DNA of 64,000 bases from Porphyromonas macacae DSM 20710 = JCM 13914 (GCF_000379945.1 NZ_KB904124.1:604484-668483); one strand, 5' to 3'; positions 44,284 through 54,287 are shown, counted from the first letter of the stretch. The notes: a model not told the origin generated them from the letters alone. Program-made: numbers and translations.

Positions 44284-45675
44284 TTATGGGATTTTGTTTT
44301 TATGCCATATTTTATATTCTGTCCTTTCTAAACTTAACGCCTTTTGTATCGAAATAGTATCCGAGGCATCTATTCCATATTTGTCAGGCATCGGTATCTT
44401 AATTTCCACTCCGATGGGGATATTGTTCGGATCTTTTATTATGTCCTTATTCTCTTCATAGATATAAATCCAAAAAGCCTTGTGGCCGTAGAACTTACGA
44501 GCATAAGATGCCAGTCGATCTCCTTCCTTGATCTTTGTTGTTGCCAATGACTCCCAATGTTTTTTCTCCGGAGCAGTTTCAGTCAGAGGATTGGGAACGG
44601 GATCCGCTGGTTTATTGACTTCCATTGCCGGGTTTCTTTTCGGAAGTTCCTTTGCGGGCGTATTTTTTTTCTGCTTTTTTTGCTGTTCAATAACGGTCTG
44701 ATAAATAAGAAATGACACGGTGAGCAGCAATAGAATACCTGCAATACTCCAATAAACAGCTTTTCTATTCTTTTTTTGGGGAGCCGGTTCTATTGTTCCG
44801 GAGAAGGATTTTTGCGGAGGTTGCCCTTCGGTTATTTCATCTTTCTTTAACGTCGCCTTATGGCACTCCTGAATTTCGGTATCCGCATGAACCACCTCTT
44901 TGGGTGAGGGCAGAGCATTGTCTTCCGTCTCATTGTTACTTTCATCGATTTGCTCCGTCTCTACGAAAAGATTGCTTTCAGGCAATCGATTTGCAATTAT
45001 TTCTGCCGGCTGCAATTCTTTTGATTCTTCCGGGATTTCTTCGGTAGTCCATGAAATGTAAGAAGTGATATAGCCTGAGAGCATATCGAGAGATGAAACT
45101 GTAAAAACAGCCGTATCCGGCACATCGTATCCGGTTGCTACCTCTACCGGTTCAAACATCGAAAAAGATCGGTTGAGGAAATCAGGCAATTCTCCATTCG
45201 GCAAAAAAGTATAGCCGGATGGAGAGCCCGGGGTGCTTTGCTCAGCTGTAAACGAACCTATTCCACTCCAAAATACACAGCTCTTTTCCGATAGAAAAAT
45301 CTTAAAAACAGAGCTTATCGCCATCCACCACTTACTGCATACCGTAGATGTAAAACCGGTTATTTCGGCCAACGCTTCGGGTAATAAATTCTGCGTCGCA
45401 TTTTTCTGTTCCGGTGTTAACAACAGGTTTATACGAGGAGGGATCAAATATCTTTTACCGTCAGGAAGTTCGGCAATATATTCGGTACTTTTATTTATAC
45501 AAAAAGCTCCGATACCTGCAATCGAAACGGTTTCACCACGATCCAGACGGATTTGCAATTGCTGAATTAAAGCTTTCCATAGCATTTCGGAGGTAGCGTA
45601 CTCCACCTCTGCCGAACGTCCGAGTTCGGCAATCCACAATTCGTGTTGGAGACTGTTGTTATTTTCCATGTGCAA
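44284..45675 (-). CDS. Membrane protein with HU/CCDC81-like N-terminus and LysM C-terminus
   Basis: 463 residues. Residues ~15-75 (LWKALIQQLQIRLDRGETVS, IAGIGAFCINKS) look like an HU/IHF-type or CCDC81-like DNA-binding fold, and ~95-160 looks like a second copy. A low-complexity acidic linker leads to one membrane helix (~320-342, YWSIAGILLLLTVSFLIYQT) and a periplasmic LysM-like domain (DRLASYARKFYGHKAFWIYI). It starts 3 bp after the rimO stop, so it probably shares that transcript. DNA or peptidoglycan binding is inferred from fold only. Met3 is an alternative start. Confidence 0.68.
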   Translation of the reverse strand: MHMENNNSLQHELWIAELGRSAEVEYATSEMLWKALIQQLQIRLDRGETVSIAGIGAFCINKSTEYIAELPDGKRYLIPPRINLLLTPEQKNATQNLLPEALAEITGFTSTVCSKWWMAISSVFKIFLSEKSCVFWSGIGSFTAEQSTPGSPSGYTFLPNGELPDFLNRSFSMFEPVEVATGYDVPDTAVFTVSSLDMLSGYITSYISWTTEEIPEESKELQPAEIIANRLPESNLFVETEQIDESNNETEDNALPSPKEVVHADTEIQECHKATLKKDEITEGQPPQKSFSGTIEPAPQKKNRKAVYWSIAGILLLLTVSFLIYQTVIEQQKKQKKNTPAKELPKRNPAMEVNKPADPVPNPLTETAPEKKHWESLATTKIKEGDRLASYARKFYGHKAFWIYIYEENKDIIKDPNNIPIGVEIKIPMPDKYGIDASDTISIQKALSLERTEYKIWHKNKIP

Positions 45676-45678
45676 ACT

Positions 45679-46992
45679 TTACTCTACAACTTTTCCAAAC
45701 AGGTCGAAAGAACCGCAATCTTCAATTTCTACCTCATAAAATTCGCCCACAGACAAGCGGCTCTGATCAGAAGCGCGAATAAGTATTTCCTGATCCACTT
45801 CGGGGGAATCGTATTCCGTTCTACCCACATCGAACTCATCTTCGTTCCGGTCGATTATAACTTTGAAGCGTTGTCCGATTTTTTGTCTATTCAAGCCATA
45901 AACGATCTCCTCCTGTAGAGACATGAGTTTGTCGAGTCTTTGCTGTTTAACTTCAAAAGGAACATTGTCGGCATAGTGCTTATCGCAATAAGTATCTTTT
46001 TCGTGAGAATAGACGAAAGCACCCAGGCGATCGAATTTTTGGGTGTTGACAAAATCCAGCAACTCTAAAAAATCCTCTTCCGTTTCATCCGGGTGTCCGG
46101 TCATCAATGTGGTTCGCAATGCTATACCCGGCACTTCGCCTCTTATTTGTGCCAAAACATCCAAAGTCTGTTGCTTGGTAATATTTCTGCACATTTTTTT
46201 AAGCATGTGGTCGCTGATATGCTGCAAAGCCAAGTCCAAATACTTGCAAACATTCTCCCGTTCCCGGATAACACGTAATATATCGAAGGGAAAATGGGTC
46301 GGATAGGCATAATGCAATCGAATCCAATCCAGACCTTTGATATCGGACAAGCGTTCCACTAACTCCGGCAGTTGATGTTTGCCATTCAGATCCAGACCAT
46401 AATAAGTTAAATCTTGAGCTATCAGCAGTAATTCCCGTACACCGCTGTCGGCCAAACGTCGGGCTTCGGCAAGAATATCCTGCATGGAGCGCGATTTGTG
46501 TTTCCCTGTGATCAACGGTATGGCACAATAAGAGCAATGTCGGTCGCAGCCTTCCGAGATTTTGAGATACGAGTAATGAGACGGTGTGGTTATTGCCAGC
46601 GGATTTCCGGCCAGACGGGCATCGGCGTAATAGGATTTACCCAGCTTGTCCAATAAATCTTTCCAATCGAATTTGCCATAGTAAAAATCTACTTCGGGGA
46701 TCTCTTTCTTCAGGTCTTCCCTAAACCTTTCGCTCAGGCAACCCATTACATAGAGCCGGCCGATGATGCCGCTTTTCTTGGCCTCTACCAGGTTCAGAAT
46801 CATGTTCACAGACTCTTCCTGCGCATCGGCTATGAAACCACAGGTATTCAAAACGACGATTTCGCCCCTTATTTGCTCCGGATTGTGTTTTACGGTAAAT
46901 CCGTTAGCCAGAAATTGTCTGATCAGAGCTTCCGAATCTACCAGATTTTTAGAACAACCGAGCGTGATTACGTCTATTTCGTTTCTTTTCAT
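45679..46992 (-). CDS. rimO: Ribosomal protein S12 methylthiotransferase RimO
   Basis: 437 residues. Radical-SAM motif CDRHCSYC (Cx3Cx2C), an N-terminal UPF0004 domain with TLGCSKNLVDSE, and a C-terminal TRAM domain. It methylthiolates a conserved aspartate of S12. Its ATG overlaps the ftsY stop by 4 bp. Confidence 0.96.
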   Translation of the reverse strand: MKRNEIDVITLGCSKNLVDSEALIRQFLANGFTVKHNPEQIRGEIVVLNTCGFIADAQEESVNMILNLVEAKKSGIIGRLYVMGCLSERFREDLKKEIPEVDFYYGKFDWKDLLDKLGKSYYADARLAGNPLAITTPSHYSYLKISEGCDRHCSYCAIPLITGKHKSRSMQDILAEARRLADSGVRELLLIAQDLTYYGLDLNGKHQLPELVERLSDIKGLDWIRLHYAYPTHFPFDILRVIRERENVCKYLDLALQHISDHMLKKMCRNITKQQTLDVLAQIRGEVPGIALRTTLMTGHPDETEEDFLELLDFVNTQKFDRLGAFVYSHEKDTYCDKHYADNVPFEVKQQRLDKLMSLQEEIVYGLNRQKIGQRFKVIIDRNEDEFDVGRTEYDSPEVDQEILIRASDQSRLSVGEFYEVEIEDCGSFDLFGKVVE

Positions 46993-47942
46993 TCACCAAA
47001 TAATGAATCCACAAATTCTTTCTTGCGAAAAGCCTGTAAGTCTTCGATACCTTCTCCCAGCCCTATGTATTTGACCGGAATGCGGAACTGATCGGAAATA
47101 CCGATAACTACTCCGCCTTTGGCTGTACCGTCAAGTTTTGTAACTGCCAGGGCATTGACTTCGGTAGCTGCTGTAAACTGTTTGGCCTGTTCGAAAGCAT
47201 TCTGTCCTGTAGAGCCATCCAGAACCAAAAGAACTTCTTGCGGTGCTTCGGGAACAACCTTTTGCATAACCTTTTTTATTTTGGACAGCTCGTTCATCAG
47301 CCCGATTTTATTATGTAAGCGGCCTGCCGTATCGACGATAACAACATCGGCTTCGGATTTGACGGCTGCACTCAGTGTGTCGAAGGCCACGGAAGCGGGG
47401 TCGGAGCCCATTTGTTGCTTAATCAGCGGACAGCCTACCCGGTTTGCCCAGATTTCCAACTGTTCGATGGCCGCCGCTCTGAAAGTATCCGCAGCCCCCA
47501 GCATGACTTTCAGACCTTGCTGTTTGAACTGATAAGCCAGTTTGCCGATAGTGGTGGTTTTACCTACGCCATTCACACCCACAACCATAATTACATACGG
47601 TTTGCCGGTATTTTCCAGAGTGAATGATTCCGCATCATTCACTCCGTTTTCACTAAGCAGATTGCCGATTTCATCGCGCAGGATATTCGTAAGTTCGGAT
47701 GTGGAAACGTATTTATCACGTGCCACACGTTCTTCGATGCGTTTAATTATTTTCAAAGTGGTGTCTACTCCCACATCGCTTGTTATCAATATGTCTTCAA
47801 GATCATCGAGCACACTGTCGTCGACCTTGCTGCGTCCGGCAATGGCACGTGTGAGCTTTCCGAAAACGTTTTCTTTGCTTTTCTGCAAACCTTCATCCAA
47901 AGTTTCTTTTTTCTTCTTGGAGAATAAGCCAAAAATACCCAT
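46989..47942 (-). CDS. ftsY: Signal recognition particle receptor FtsY
   Basis: 317 residues, a short form without the acidic A domain. N domain, then G domain with GVNGVGKTTTIGKLA, VIVDTAGRLHNK and TKLDGTAKGG. It docks SRP-ribosome complexes at the membrane. It is the middle gene of nspC-ftsY-rimO. Confidence 0.97.
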   Translation of the reverse strand: MGIFGLFSKKKKETLDEGLQKSKENVFGKLTRAIAGRSKVDDSVLDDLEDILITSDVGVDTTLKIIKRIEERVARDKYVSTSELTNILRDEIGNLLSENGVNDAESFTLENTGKPYVIMVVGVNGVGKTTTIGKLAYQFKQQGLKVMLGAADTFRAAAIEQLEIWANRVGCPLIKQQMGSDPASVAFDTLSAAVKSEADVVIVDTAGRLHNKIGLMNELSKIKKVMQKVVPEAPQEVLLVLDGSTGQNAFEQAKQFTAATEVNALAVTKLDGTAKGGVVIGISDQFRIPVKYIGLGEGIEDLQAFRKKEFVDSLFGE

Positions 47943-47969
47943 ATTTTCAAATTCTTCTTTTAGTCGTTA

Positions 47970-49118
47970 TCAATCCATACGGCCTTTGTAGTCTTCATAG
48001 CCGTATCTGCGCAGTACCTCCATACTTCCGTTCGTCCGTTTCAAAACGATATCGGGATGAGGAATGCCGTTAAACATATTGGTTTTTACCGTAGTGTAGT
48101 GCAGCATATCCTCGAATATGATTTCGTTGCCGATCTGCAGCTCTTTATCGAACAACCAATTTCCCATATAGTCTCCGCTGAGACAACTGTTTCCCCCTAT
48201 TCGATAAATATTTTCGGCAGCATTATATTCGTGCGTATGCTGTGCTCCTCGAATAACAGGATGATAAGGCATCTCCAGACAGTCGGGCATATGGCAGGTA
48301 AACGAAACATCCACGATGGCTGTGCGAATACCCTGATGCTCCACAATATCGATAACATGACTGCGTAAATAGCCTGTTTGCCACCCGAAAGCACTGCCCG
48401 GCTCCATAATCAATTGCAAATGCGGATGCCGGGATTGGAAAGAGCGGAGGGTATCTACAAGCAATTCAACATCATAATCTTTGCGTGTCATTAAGTGTCC
48501 CCCACCCATATTCAGCCATTTAACCTTCTTCAATGCCGAAGCAAAGTTTTTCTCGACAATGGCCAATGTTTGCCTTAAATCCTCTGCAGAGCCTTCGCAC
48601 AAACTGTGAAAATGTAATCCCTCTATTTCTTGCGGTAGCGGATCGGGCATCTCAGATGCCGGTACGCCGAAGCGTGAACCCGGAGCGCATGGGTTATACA
48701 ATTCTGTTTCTATGGCAGAAAACTCGGGATTGATTCTAAGTCCCAAGGAGACGGAAGAAGCTCCGGCAATATCCTTAAGAGCTTCGAACTGGCTCAGAGA
48801 ATTGAACGTTACGTGACTGCTCAAACGGCATATCTCTTCAAATTCATCGCGCTTATAAGCAGGGCTGAAAGTATGAGCCGGCGAACCCATTTCATAATAA
48901 GCCAGACGTGCCTCAAAAATAGAACTTGCCGTACTGTAAGGAATGTATTCCCGTATGATCGGAAAGGTTTTCCACAGGGCGTATGCTTTGAAGGCCAGAA
49001 TAATTTCCACACCCGTACGGTCTGCTACGGAACGTATCAGCTCCAGATTTTTTCGTAAAAGCTCTTCTTCCAACACATACGCCGGTCTCTGAGGATCGTC
49101 CATCTCTTTCATTAGCAA
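47970..49118 (-). CDS. nspC: Carboxynorspermidine decarboxylase
   Basis: 382 residues, alanine-racemase-fold decarboxylase. The PLP lysine is in LAFKAYALW (Lys44); further family blocks are HFHSLCEGSAEDL, LNMGGGHLMTRKDYD, EPGSAFGWQTGYL and GNSCLSGDYMG. It makes spermidine or norspermidine from the carboxy form. Starts at Met3 or Met6 are possible. It begins the unit nspC-ftsY-rimO. Confidence 0.93.
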   Translation of the reverse strand: MLMKEMDDPQRPAYVLEEELLRKNLELIRSVADRTGVEIILAFKAYALWKTFPIIREYIPYSTASSIFEARLAYYEMGSPAHTFSPAYKRDEFEEICRLSSHVTFNSLSQFEALKDIAGASSVSLGLRINPEFSAIETELYNPCAPGSRFGVPASEMPDPLPQEIEGLHFHSLCEGSAEDLRQTLAIVEKNFASALKKVKWLNMGGGHLMTRKDYDVELLVDTLRSFQSRHPHLQLIMEPGSAFGWQTGYLRSHVIDIVEHQGIRTAIVDVSFTCHMPDCLEMPYHPVIRGAQHTHEYNAAENIYRIGGNSCLSGDYMGNWLFDKELQIGNEIIFEDMLHYTTVKTNMFNGIPHPDIVLKRTNGSMEVLRRYGYEDYKGRMD

Positions 49119-49418
49119 GCTTTGATTTCTATATATTGTATACGCATCATTTTATCGTACAAAGATACGGATAATCGGACAGACTTCCATTGTGGATAAA
49201 CTTTATGCAATACCGTGCATTTCCCATTCTGAATTATAAATTTCACAGAAATTTTAAGAATCGTTGATTAAAAAAATGCAAAGAAGAAGCAAACGAGAGG
49301 AAGACAATATCATTTGAAGAAATGAAAAACGATTGCACGTTTTGCCATATTTTCTTTTTATCTGTAATGGCCTGATTTAGAGGTGTATAAGAGAAATGGA
49401 AATTGTTGTCAAGAAAGA

Positions 49419-49530
49419 TTGAAAATTCTCTGCCTGATGGTTGAAAATTCTTCAGGCAAAGAAAAAAAATCCAAGTTAACTTCGTTGAAAATCCATTGAG
49501 CTAAGAATTTTCAACCATCAGACAAATTCA
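49419..49530. repeat. Long-armed palindromic element, copy 2
   Basis: Arms 49419-49452 and 49503-49530 are imperfect inverted copies (TGCCTGATGGTTGAAAATTC against GAATTTTCAACCATCAGACA), with CCAAGTTAACTT in the centre, as in the copy at 19489. The stretch 49119-49418 next to it shows no gene or other feature. Confidence 0.8.
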
Positions 49531-49555
49531 CATTTAAGAAAGTGGCGAATATTAT

Positions 49556-49598
49556 AAAAGGCTGTGTATCAAAATTCATTTTTGACGCACAGCCTTTA
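49556..49598. repeat. Hairpin-only copy of the GGCTGTG repeat
   Basis: AAAGGCTGTG...CACAGCCTTT with CAAAA/TTTTG inner pairing matches the hairpin end of the ~165-bp repeat; no body follows. It sits downstream of the GH92 gene and 26 bp from the palindromic element. Confidence 0.75.
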
Positions 49599-49709
49599 CA
49601 TGTCGTTAAATCTTTTCTAATGAATGTCGTGTTCAACGTTCAAAAGAAAGCCATAATTATTTTACTTTTGAGTTTCTCATACTTTCAGACCGGAGAATTT
49701 ATTCTTATG

Positions 49710-51977
49710 TCAGAAGAATATCAACTCTTTGGCGTTCATAAGTAAAGAGTGGTCGATGCGATAAGTGTTGTTATAAACCTTGCCGGTAGACGATATTTTA
49801 TATCCGTTGAAATATTTTCCGCTTTCCCTCAATTTTGGATCTACGGTAATAACCAGCTTGTCATTGGCATAGTACTTTTTATCCAAATGAATGGTGATCT
49901 TGGAGAAAACGGGTAGTGTAAGGGCATATTCAGTATTGCCCGGACAATCCGGATAGAATCCCATCATGGTGAATACAGCCCATGCGCTCATTGTGCCTGT
50001 ATCGTCATTGCCCGGTATGCCTGTGGGGGCATTGTGGAAATGTTGTTTCAGCAATTCGCGGGTGATTTTTTGTGTTCGCCAGGCTTCGTCCGGAAAGTAG
50101 GTGAAAAGATAAGGATAGGCGATATCGGGTTCATTGGCAGGGTCGTAGTAACCTTTGTCAAAAACAAGTTGTAGTTTTTGTACGAATTTTTTCTTTCCGC
50201 CCATCAATTTGGTTAATCCTTTGATATCGTGAGGCACAAAAAAGGTGTAGTTCCATGCCGTTCCTTCATGAAATCCGGGACAAGGCTCGAAATTTTGGCC
50301 ATCCAGAGGATTGAAAGGAGTAAGAAATTTGCCGTCGGGCAATACAGGGCGTAAGGTGCCGAATTCTTTATCGTAATATTTTTTGTAACGCAGAGACTGA
50401 GCCAGATACTTTTTTGCATCTTTTTTGTGACCGAGAGCACTCGCAAAACAGGATAGATTCCAGTCTGCAATGTAATATTCCAACGCATGCGATACGCTGT
50501 TGTCATACTTTCCCCGTATCGGCACATAGCCCAGAGAGAGGTAGTCGTCGTTGTCGGGGCGCATTTTATTCTCTTTCCCGGGAGTATCTGCTCCTTTTTT
50601 CATGGCTTCGTATGCCAGTGCGGTGTCAAAATCCCTCAGACCGCGTTGATAGGTATCGTTGATGACGCTTATCGAAGGGTCGCCTTCCATGGTCAGCGTT
50701 TCACGCCCGTACAGTTCCCATTTCGGCAGCCATCCGCTTTCTCGATACATATCCAGCATGGTGTTTACCATGTCCAGTTGTCTCTTAGGGTAAATAATGC
50801 AAAGCAAAGGGTGCACATTACGATATGTATCCCACAAAGAGTAGACGGTGTAGCGGTCGTGATTTCTTTTGCCTGTTTTCAGACTCTCCATTTGGGGATA
50901 TTCTCCGTTCACATCGTTTAATATGTTCGGATGAATCAGAAGGTGATAGAGAGCGGTGTAGAAGATGGTTTTTTCTTCATCCGTTCCTCCTTCAACTTCG
51001 ATAATACCTAAGGTTTCATCCCACCTTTTTTCTGCTTTTTCGACCAGTTGGGTAAAGAAGGGGCGGTCTATATGTTCAGTCTGTTGCTCTTCATGCAGGT
51101 TTTTTAGCGCATTCTCTTCGCTGACAAAACTGACAGCCGTTTGTACATAAAGCGTTTCTCCCGGTTTTACATGGAAGCTGAACCATACGCCGATATCATC
51201 GCCGCTCATATCTTTGGTATAGCCACGGTATACCTTATATTTACCATGATCCTGATCCCATTCGGCTTCTACGCCTTCCATGGGGCGCTGTTTTTTCCAG
51301 TATCCACGATCCAAAGCCTTACGGTCTATGCGCATGGCAAAATACTGTCTGAATACAGCCTGCGGATTGTAGCAAAATGTGCCCATGAGTTTGCTGCCTG
51401 TAATGGTGGAATCGTTAATGAACCTTACCGTGGCTCCCGATTCATTCGTCAATCCTTCTCCCAGATTCAGCAGAATGTTGGCTTTACCTCCTTTGCTGTA
51501 TGTGAATGCGGAAAGTGCTGTGCGCATCGTGGCGGTTACTTCCGCTTTGATGCCGTGATTATCCAGATAAGTACTGTAGTATCCCGGTCTTGCTTTTTCC
51601 TTTGACATAATACTGCCGTACTTATGATAATCGACTTCCAATTCGCCGGCTGTGGGCATTAAGAGAATGCTGCCCAGATCGGGACATCCTACGCCGCTTA
51701 AATTCACATGGCTGAAGCCTGTGCAAAACTTATTGTCGCTGGTATAGGGAGCACTCCACCATCTTTTGTCTTTGTCAAAAGAGTTGAGCTCCGAACCCAT
51801 TACATTGAAAGGTGTGATATTCATCAAACCATGAGGAAGATTGGCTCCGGGGTTGGTTGTGCCGAAGTTGCTGCTGCCGATAAACGGGTTTACATAATGC
51901 GAATATTTTTTTTGCCCGTAAACCAGAAAACTTATGGATAAAAAAAATAAAAGAAACAGGGATTTCGAATAATTCAT
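49710..51977 (-). CDS. GH92 family alpha-mannosidase, secreted
   Basis: 755 residues from the start at 51977 (MNYSKSLFLLFFLSISFLVY signal peptide). GH92 features are present throughout: VNPFIGSSNFGTTNPGANLP at the mature N-terminus, a beta-sandwich half, then the (alpha/alpha) barrel with YSLWDTYRNVHPLL, HEGTAWNYTFFVPHDIKGL and the catalytic-region GNDDTGTMSAWAVFTMMGFY. GH92 enzymes are Ca-dependent exo-alpha-mannosidases, many acting on N-glycans. It trails the sppA-lpxK-thiL-ribE unit by 17 bp. Confidence 0.94.
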   Translation of the reverse strand: MNYSKSLFLLFFLSISFLVYGQKKYSHYVNPFIGSSNFGTTNPGANLPHGLMNITPFNVMGSELNSFDKDKRWWSAPYTSDNKFCTGFSHVNLSGVGCPDLGSILLMPTAGELEVDYHKYGSIMSKEKARPGYYSTYLDNHGIKAEVTATMRTALSAFTYSKGGKANILLNLGEGLTNESGATVRFINDSTITGSKLMGTFCYNPQAVFRQYFAMRIDRKALDRGYWKKQRPMEGVEAEWDQDHGKYKVYRGYTKDMSGDDIGVWFSFHVKPGETLYVQTAVSFVSEENALKNLHEEQQTEHIDRPFFTQLVEKAEKRWDETLGIIEVEGGTDEEKTIFYTALYHLLIHPNILNDVNGEYPQMESLKTGKRNHDRYTVYSLWDTYRNVHPLLCIIYPKRQLDMVNTMLDMYRESGWLPKWELYGRETLTMEGDPSISVINDTYQRGLRDFDTALAYEAMKKGADTPGKENKMRPDNDDYLSLGYVPIRGKYDNSVSHALEYYIADWNLSCFASALGHKKDAKKYLAQSLRYKKYYDKEFGTLRPVLPDGKFLTPFNPLDGQNFEPCPGFHEGTAWNYTFFVPHDIKGLTKLMGGKKKFVQKLQLVFDKGYYDPANEPDIAYPYLFTYFPDEAWRTQKITRELLKQHFHNAPTGIPGNDDTGTMSAWAVFTMMGFYPDCPGNTEYALTLPVFSKITIHLDKKYYANDKLVITVDPKLRESGKYFNGYKISSTGKVYNNTYRIDHSLLMNAKELIFF

Positions 51978-51994
51978 AGTGTCGTGGTTGTTAT

Positions 51995-52546
51995 TTACCA
52001 TTTGTCGATGTGAAGAATTGAGTCTATAGGTTTGCGTTTTTTTGGTCTTTTCGGATCTTTGCTGTAACCTAAAAGAATGACGAGTGCAATGCGTTTGCTA
52101 TCCGGGATACCCAGCTCTTGCCGGAGCTTTTTTTCCTGGAATAAACCCAGGATGCAACTGCCAAGTCCGGCAGCTTCGGCAGCTAAAACGATATGGGCTG
52201 TCGTTATCCCGAGGTCATAATCGGAGAAACGCTCCCCCTGAAGTTTATTGCCTATACGTGAAGTCCAGTTGGAACGCTCTTCCACCACCACAATCTGAGC
52301 CGGGGCTTGCCGGGCAAAATGGTTGATGGGCACTAAAGTCGTTCCGCATCGAGAGGCCACTTTTTGACGTGTCTCGGCATCTGTAACCAGAATAAAACTC
52401 CAGGGTTGACTGTTGGTGGCGGACGGAGCCAGCCGTGCCGCTTCGATAATTTTCAGCAGCACAGACCGGTCTATAACCCTTTCTGAATCAAACTTTCGGT
52501 CACTCTGCCTGCTTGTGACCAGATTCATAAAATCCCGAAGATTCAT
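51995..52546 (-). CDS. Nitroreductase-family FMN oxidoreductase
   Basis: 183 residues. SRQSDRKFDSERVIDRSVLL, LAPSATNSQPWSFILV and the C-terminal LVILLGYSKDPKRPKKRKPI are the expected blocks. It resembles the enzyme at 29556 in layout but not closely in sequence. It follows ribE by 16 bp; the link to riboflavin synthesis (an FMN-using enzyme next to riboflavin synthase) is suggestive only. Confidence 0.88.
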   Translation of the reverse strand: MNLRDFMNLVTSRQSDRKFDSERVIDRSVLLKIIEAARLAPSATNSQPWSFILVTDAETRQKVASRCGTTLVPINHFARQAPAQIVVVEERSNWTSRIGNKLQGERFSDYDLGITTAHIVLAAEAAGLGSCILGLFQEKKLRQELGIPDSKRIALVILLGYSKDPKRPKKRKPIDSILHIDKW

Positions 52547-52562
52547 TCCCGATATTGTAGGC

Positions 52563-53171
52563 TTACAGATTATTGTATTCCTGCATTTTGGCCAGATACT
52601 TGCCCACGATGTCGAATTCGAGGTTTACGACTGTACCTCTCTCGATACGGCAGAAGTTTGTATTGTCGTGTGTGTAAGGGATGATAGCTACCTGAAAACT
52701 GTTCAGTTCGGAGTTACACACCGTAAGGCTTACCCCATTGACACAAACAGAACCTTTTTCTACCGTCATATAACCTTTGCGTGCCATTTCGGGTATGAGA
52801 TCATATTCGAATGTATAATACCAACTGCCGTCACACTCTGTTACTTCGATACAACGTGCTGTTTGATCTACATGGCCTTGAACGATATGTCCGTCGAGGC
52901 GTCCGCCCATCATCATGCTACGTTCGAGATTCACGAGGTCGCCTACTTGAAGCAAGCCGAGATTGGAGCGATCCAGTGTTTCCTGTATGGCTGTAACGGT
53001 ATATGTGTCGTCTTCAATGTTTACAACAGTCAAACAGACACCGTTGTGTGCGATACTTTGGTCTATGCTCAATTCATTCACAAAAGAGCATCGCATCGTG
53101 ATGTGTAAATTAGACTGTTCCTTCTTTAATGCCACTACTTCGGCATATTCCTCTACAATTCCTGAAAACAT
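52563..53171 (-). CDS. ribE: Riboflavin synthase, alpha chain
   Basis: 202 residues, two tandem lumazine-binding barrels starting MFSGIVEEYAEV and (residue ~98) HIVQGHVDQTARCIEV. The first-domain catalytic SVCVNGVSLTV-type block occurs in the second half and NGVCLTVV in the first. It converts two 6,7-dimethyl-8-ribityllumazine to riboflavin. No FMN riboswitch is visible: only 27 bp separate it from thiL. Confidence 0.95.
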   Translation of the reverse strand: MFSGIVEEYAEVVALKKEQSNLHITMRCSFVNELSIDQSIAHNGVCLTVVNIEDDTYTVTAIQETLDRSNLGLLQVGDLVNLERSMMMGGRLDGHIVQGHVDQTARCIEVTECDGSWYYTFEYDLIPEMARKGYMTVEKGSVCVNGVSLTVCNSELNSFQVAIIPYTHDNTNFCRIERGTVVNLEFDIVGKYLAKMQEYNNL

Positions 53172-53198
53172 AATCGGGTATAATATTAAATAGTAAAA

Positions 53199-54233
53199 TT
53201 AATTTTCGTTAAAGGCATTCCACCCCTGTGCACGCAAGCGGATTTCAGCTCCGTCTCTTGTAACCAGTGCCGCTCCGAGTTCCGGCGCCGTAATGTGTCC
53301 GATAATGTGTATGTCATCGATGTCGGCTACAAGGTCGTGCATGGCCAAGGGTACGGTAAACAGCAATTCGTAGTCTTCGCCTCCATTGAGAGCTACTGTC
53401 GTTACATTAAGATTCATCTGTTCTGCCATCGATGCGGTTTGATAATCGATGGGAAGCCTGTCTTCATAGATTCTTATCCCCACATGGCTGTTTTTGGAGA
53501 TGTGAAGCAATTCGGATGAAAGTCCATCGGAGATATCCATCATTGAGGTCGGTTTGATATTCGCTTTTTTCAGTGATTCTACAATGTCTTTCCGGGCTTC
53601 GGGTTTGAGCTGTCTTTCCAGAATGTATTCATGCCCTTCGAAAGCCGGTACGAAATCTTTATCGCCGTCGAATACCCGCTTTTCACGCTCCAATAACTGT
53701 AATCCCATGTAAGATGCTCCCAGATTGCCGGAAACACAGATCAGATCGGTCGGCTGAGCCCCTTTTCTGTAAACAATTTCTTCCGGGCTTGCCTCGCCGA
53801 TGCAGGTCAGGCTCAGAGTAAGCCCCGTCATGGATGCACAGGTATCGCCTCCGATCAGGTCGACATTGTAAAGATCGCAGGCCAGTCGAATACCGGCGTA
53901 CAACTCCTCGATATCTTCTACTGAAAATCGTTTGGATACCCCTATTGAAACGGTCAGTTGCCCAGGAGTACCGAACATGGCATATATATCGGAGAAATTT
54001 ACCACGGCAGCTTTGTAGCCCAAGTGTTTGAGAGGACAATATACGAGATCGAAATGGATGCCTTCGAGCAACATATCGGTGGTGATTAAAACTCTTTTCC
54101 CTTCTCCGTAGTTCAGTACTGCGGCATCATCGCCGATACTCGTTTCGGTACTTTTGTTTTTAGGTTTGAAGTCTTTGGTGAGATGTTCTATAAAAACAAA
54201 CTCGCCGAGAGAGGATATTTCGGTTCTTTGCAT
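53199..54233 (-). CDS. thiL: Thiamine-monophosphate kinase
   Basis: 344 residues. SIGDDAAVLNYGEGKRVLIT, TDMLLEGIHFDL, VNFSDIYAMFGTPGQLTVSI, GGDTCAS and MMDISDGLSSELLHI are ThiL blocks. It phosphorylates thiamine monophosphate to the diphosphate. Confidence 0.95.
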   Translation of the reverse strand: MQRTEISSLGEFVFIEHLTKDFKPKNKSTETSIGDDAAVLNYGEGKRVLITTDMLLEGIHFDLVYCPLKHLGYKAAVVNFSDIYAMFGTPGQLTVSIGVSKRFSVEDIEELYAGIRLACDLYNVDLIGGDTCASMTGLTLSLTCIGEASPEEIVYRKGAQPTDLICVSGNLGASYMGLQLLEREKRVFDGDKDFVPAFEGHEYILERQLKPEARKDIVESLKKANIKPTSMMDISDGLSSELLHISKNSHVGIRIYEDRLPIDYQTASMAEQMNLNVTTVALNGGEDYELLFTVPLAMHDLVADIDDIHIIGHITAPELGAALVTRDGAEIRLRAQGWNAFNEN

Positions 54234-54287
54234 AATACTATATTCGTCTTTCGGGATAAGGCGTATTTTATTTTATAATTTGGAATG

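Noticed and set aside
52547..53198. FMN riboswitch near ribE
   Set aside because: Only 27 bp lie between thiL and ribE and no RFN-like structure is visible.
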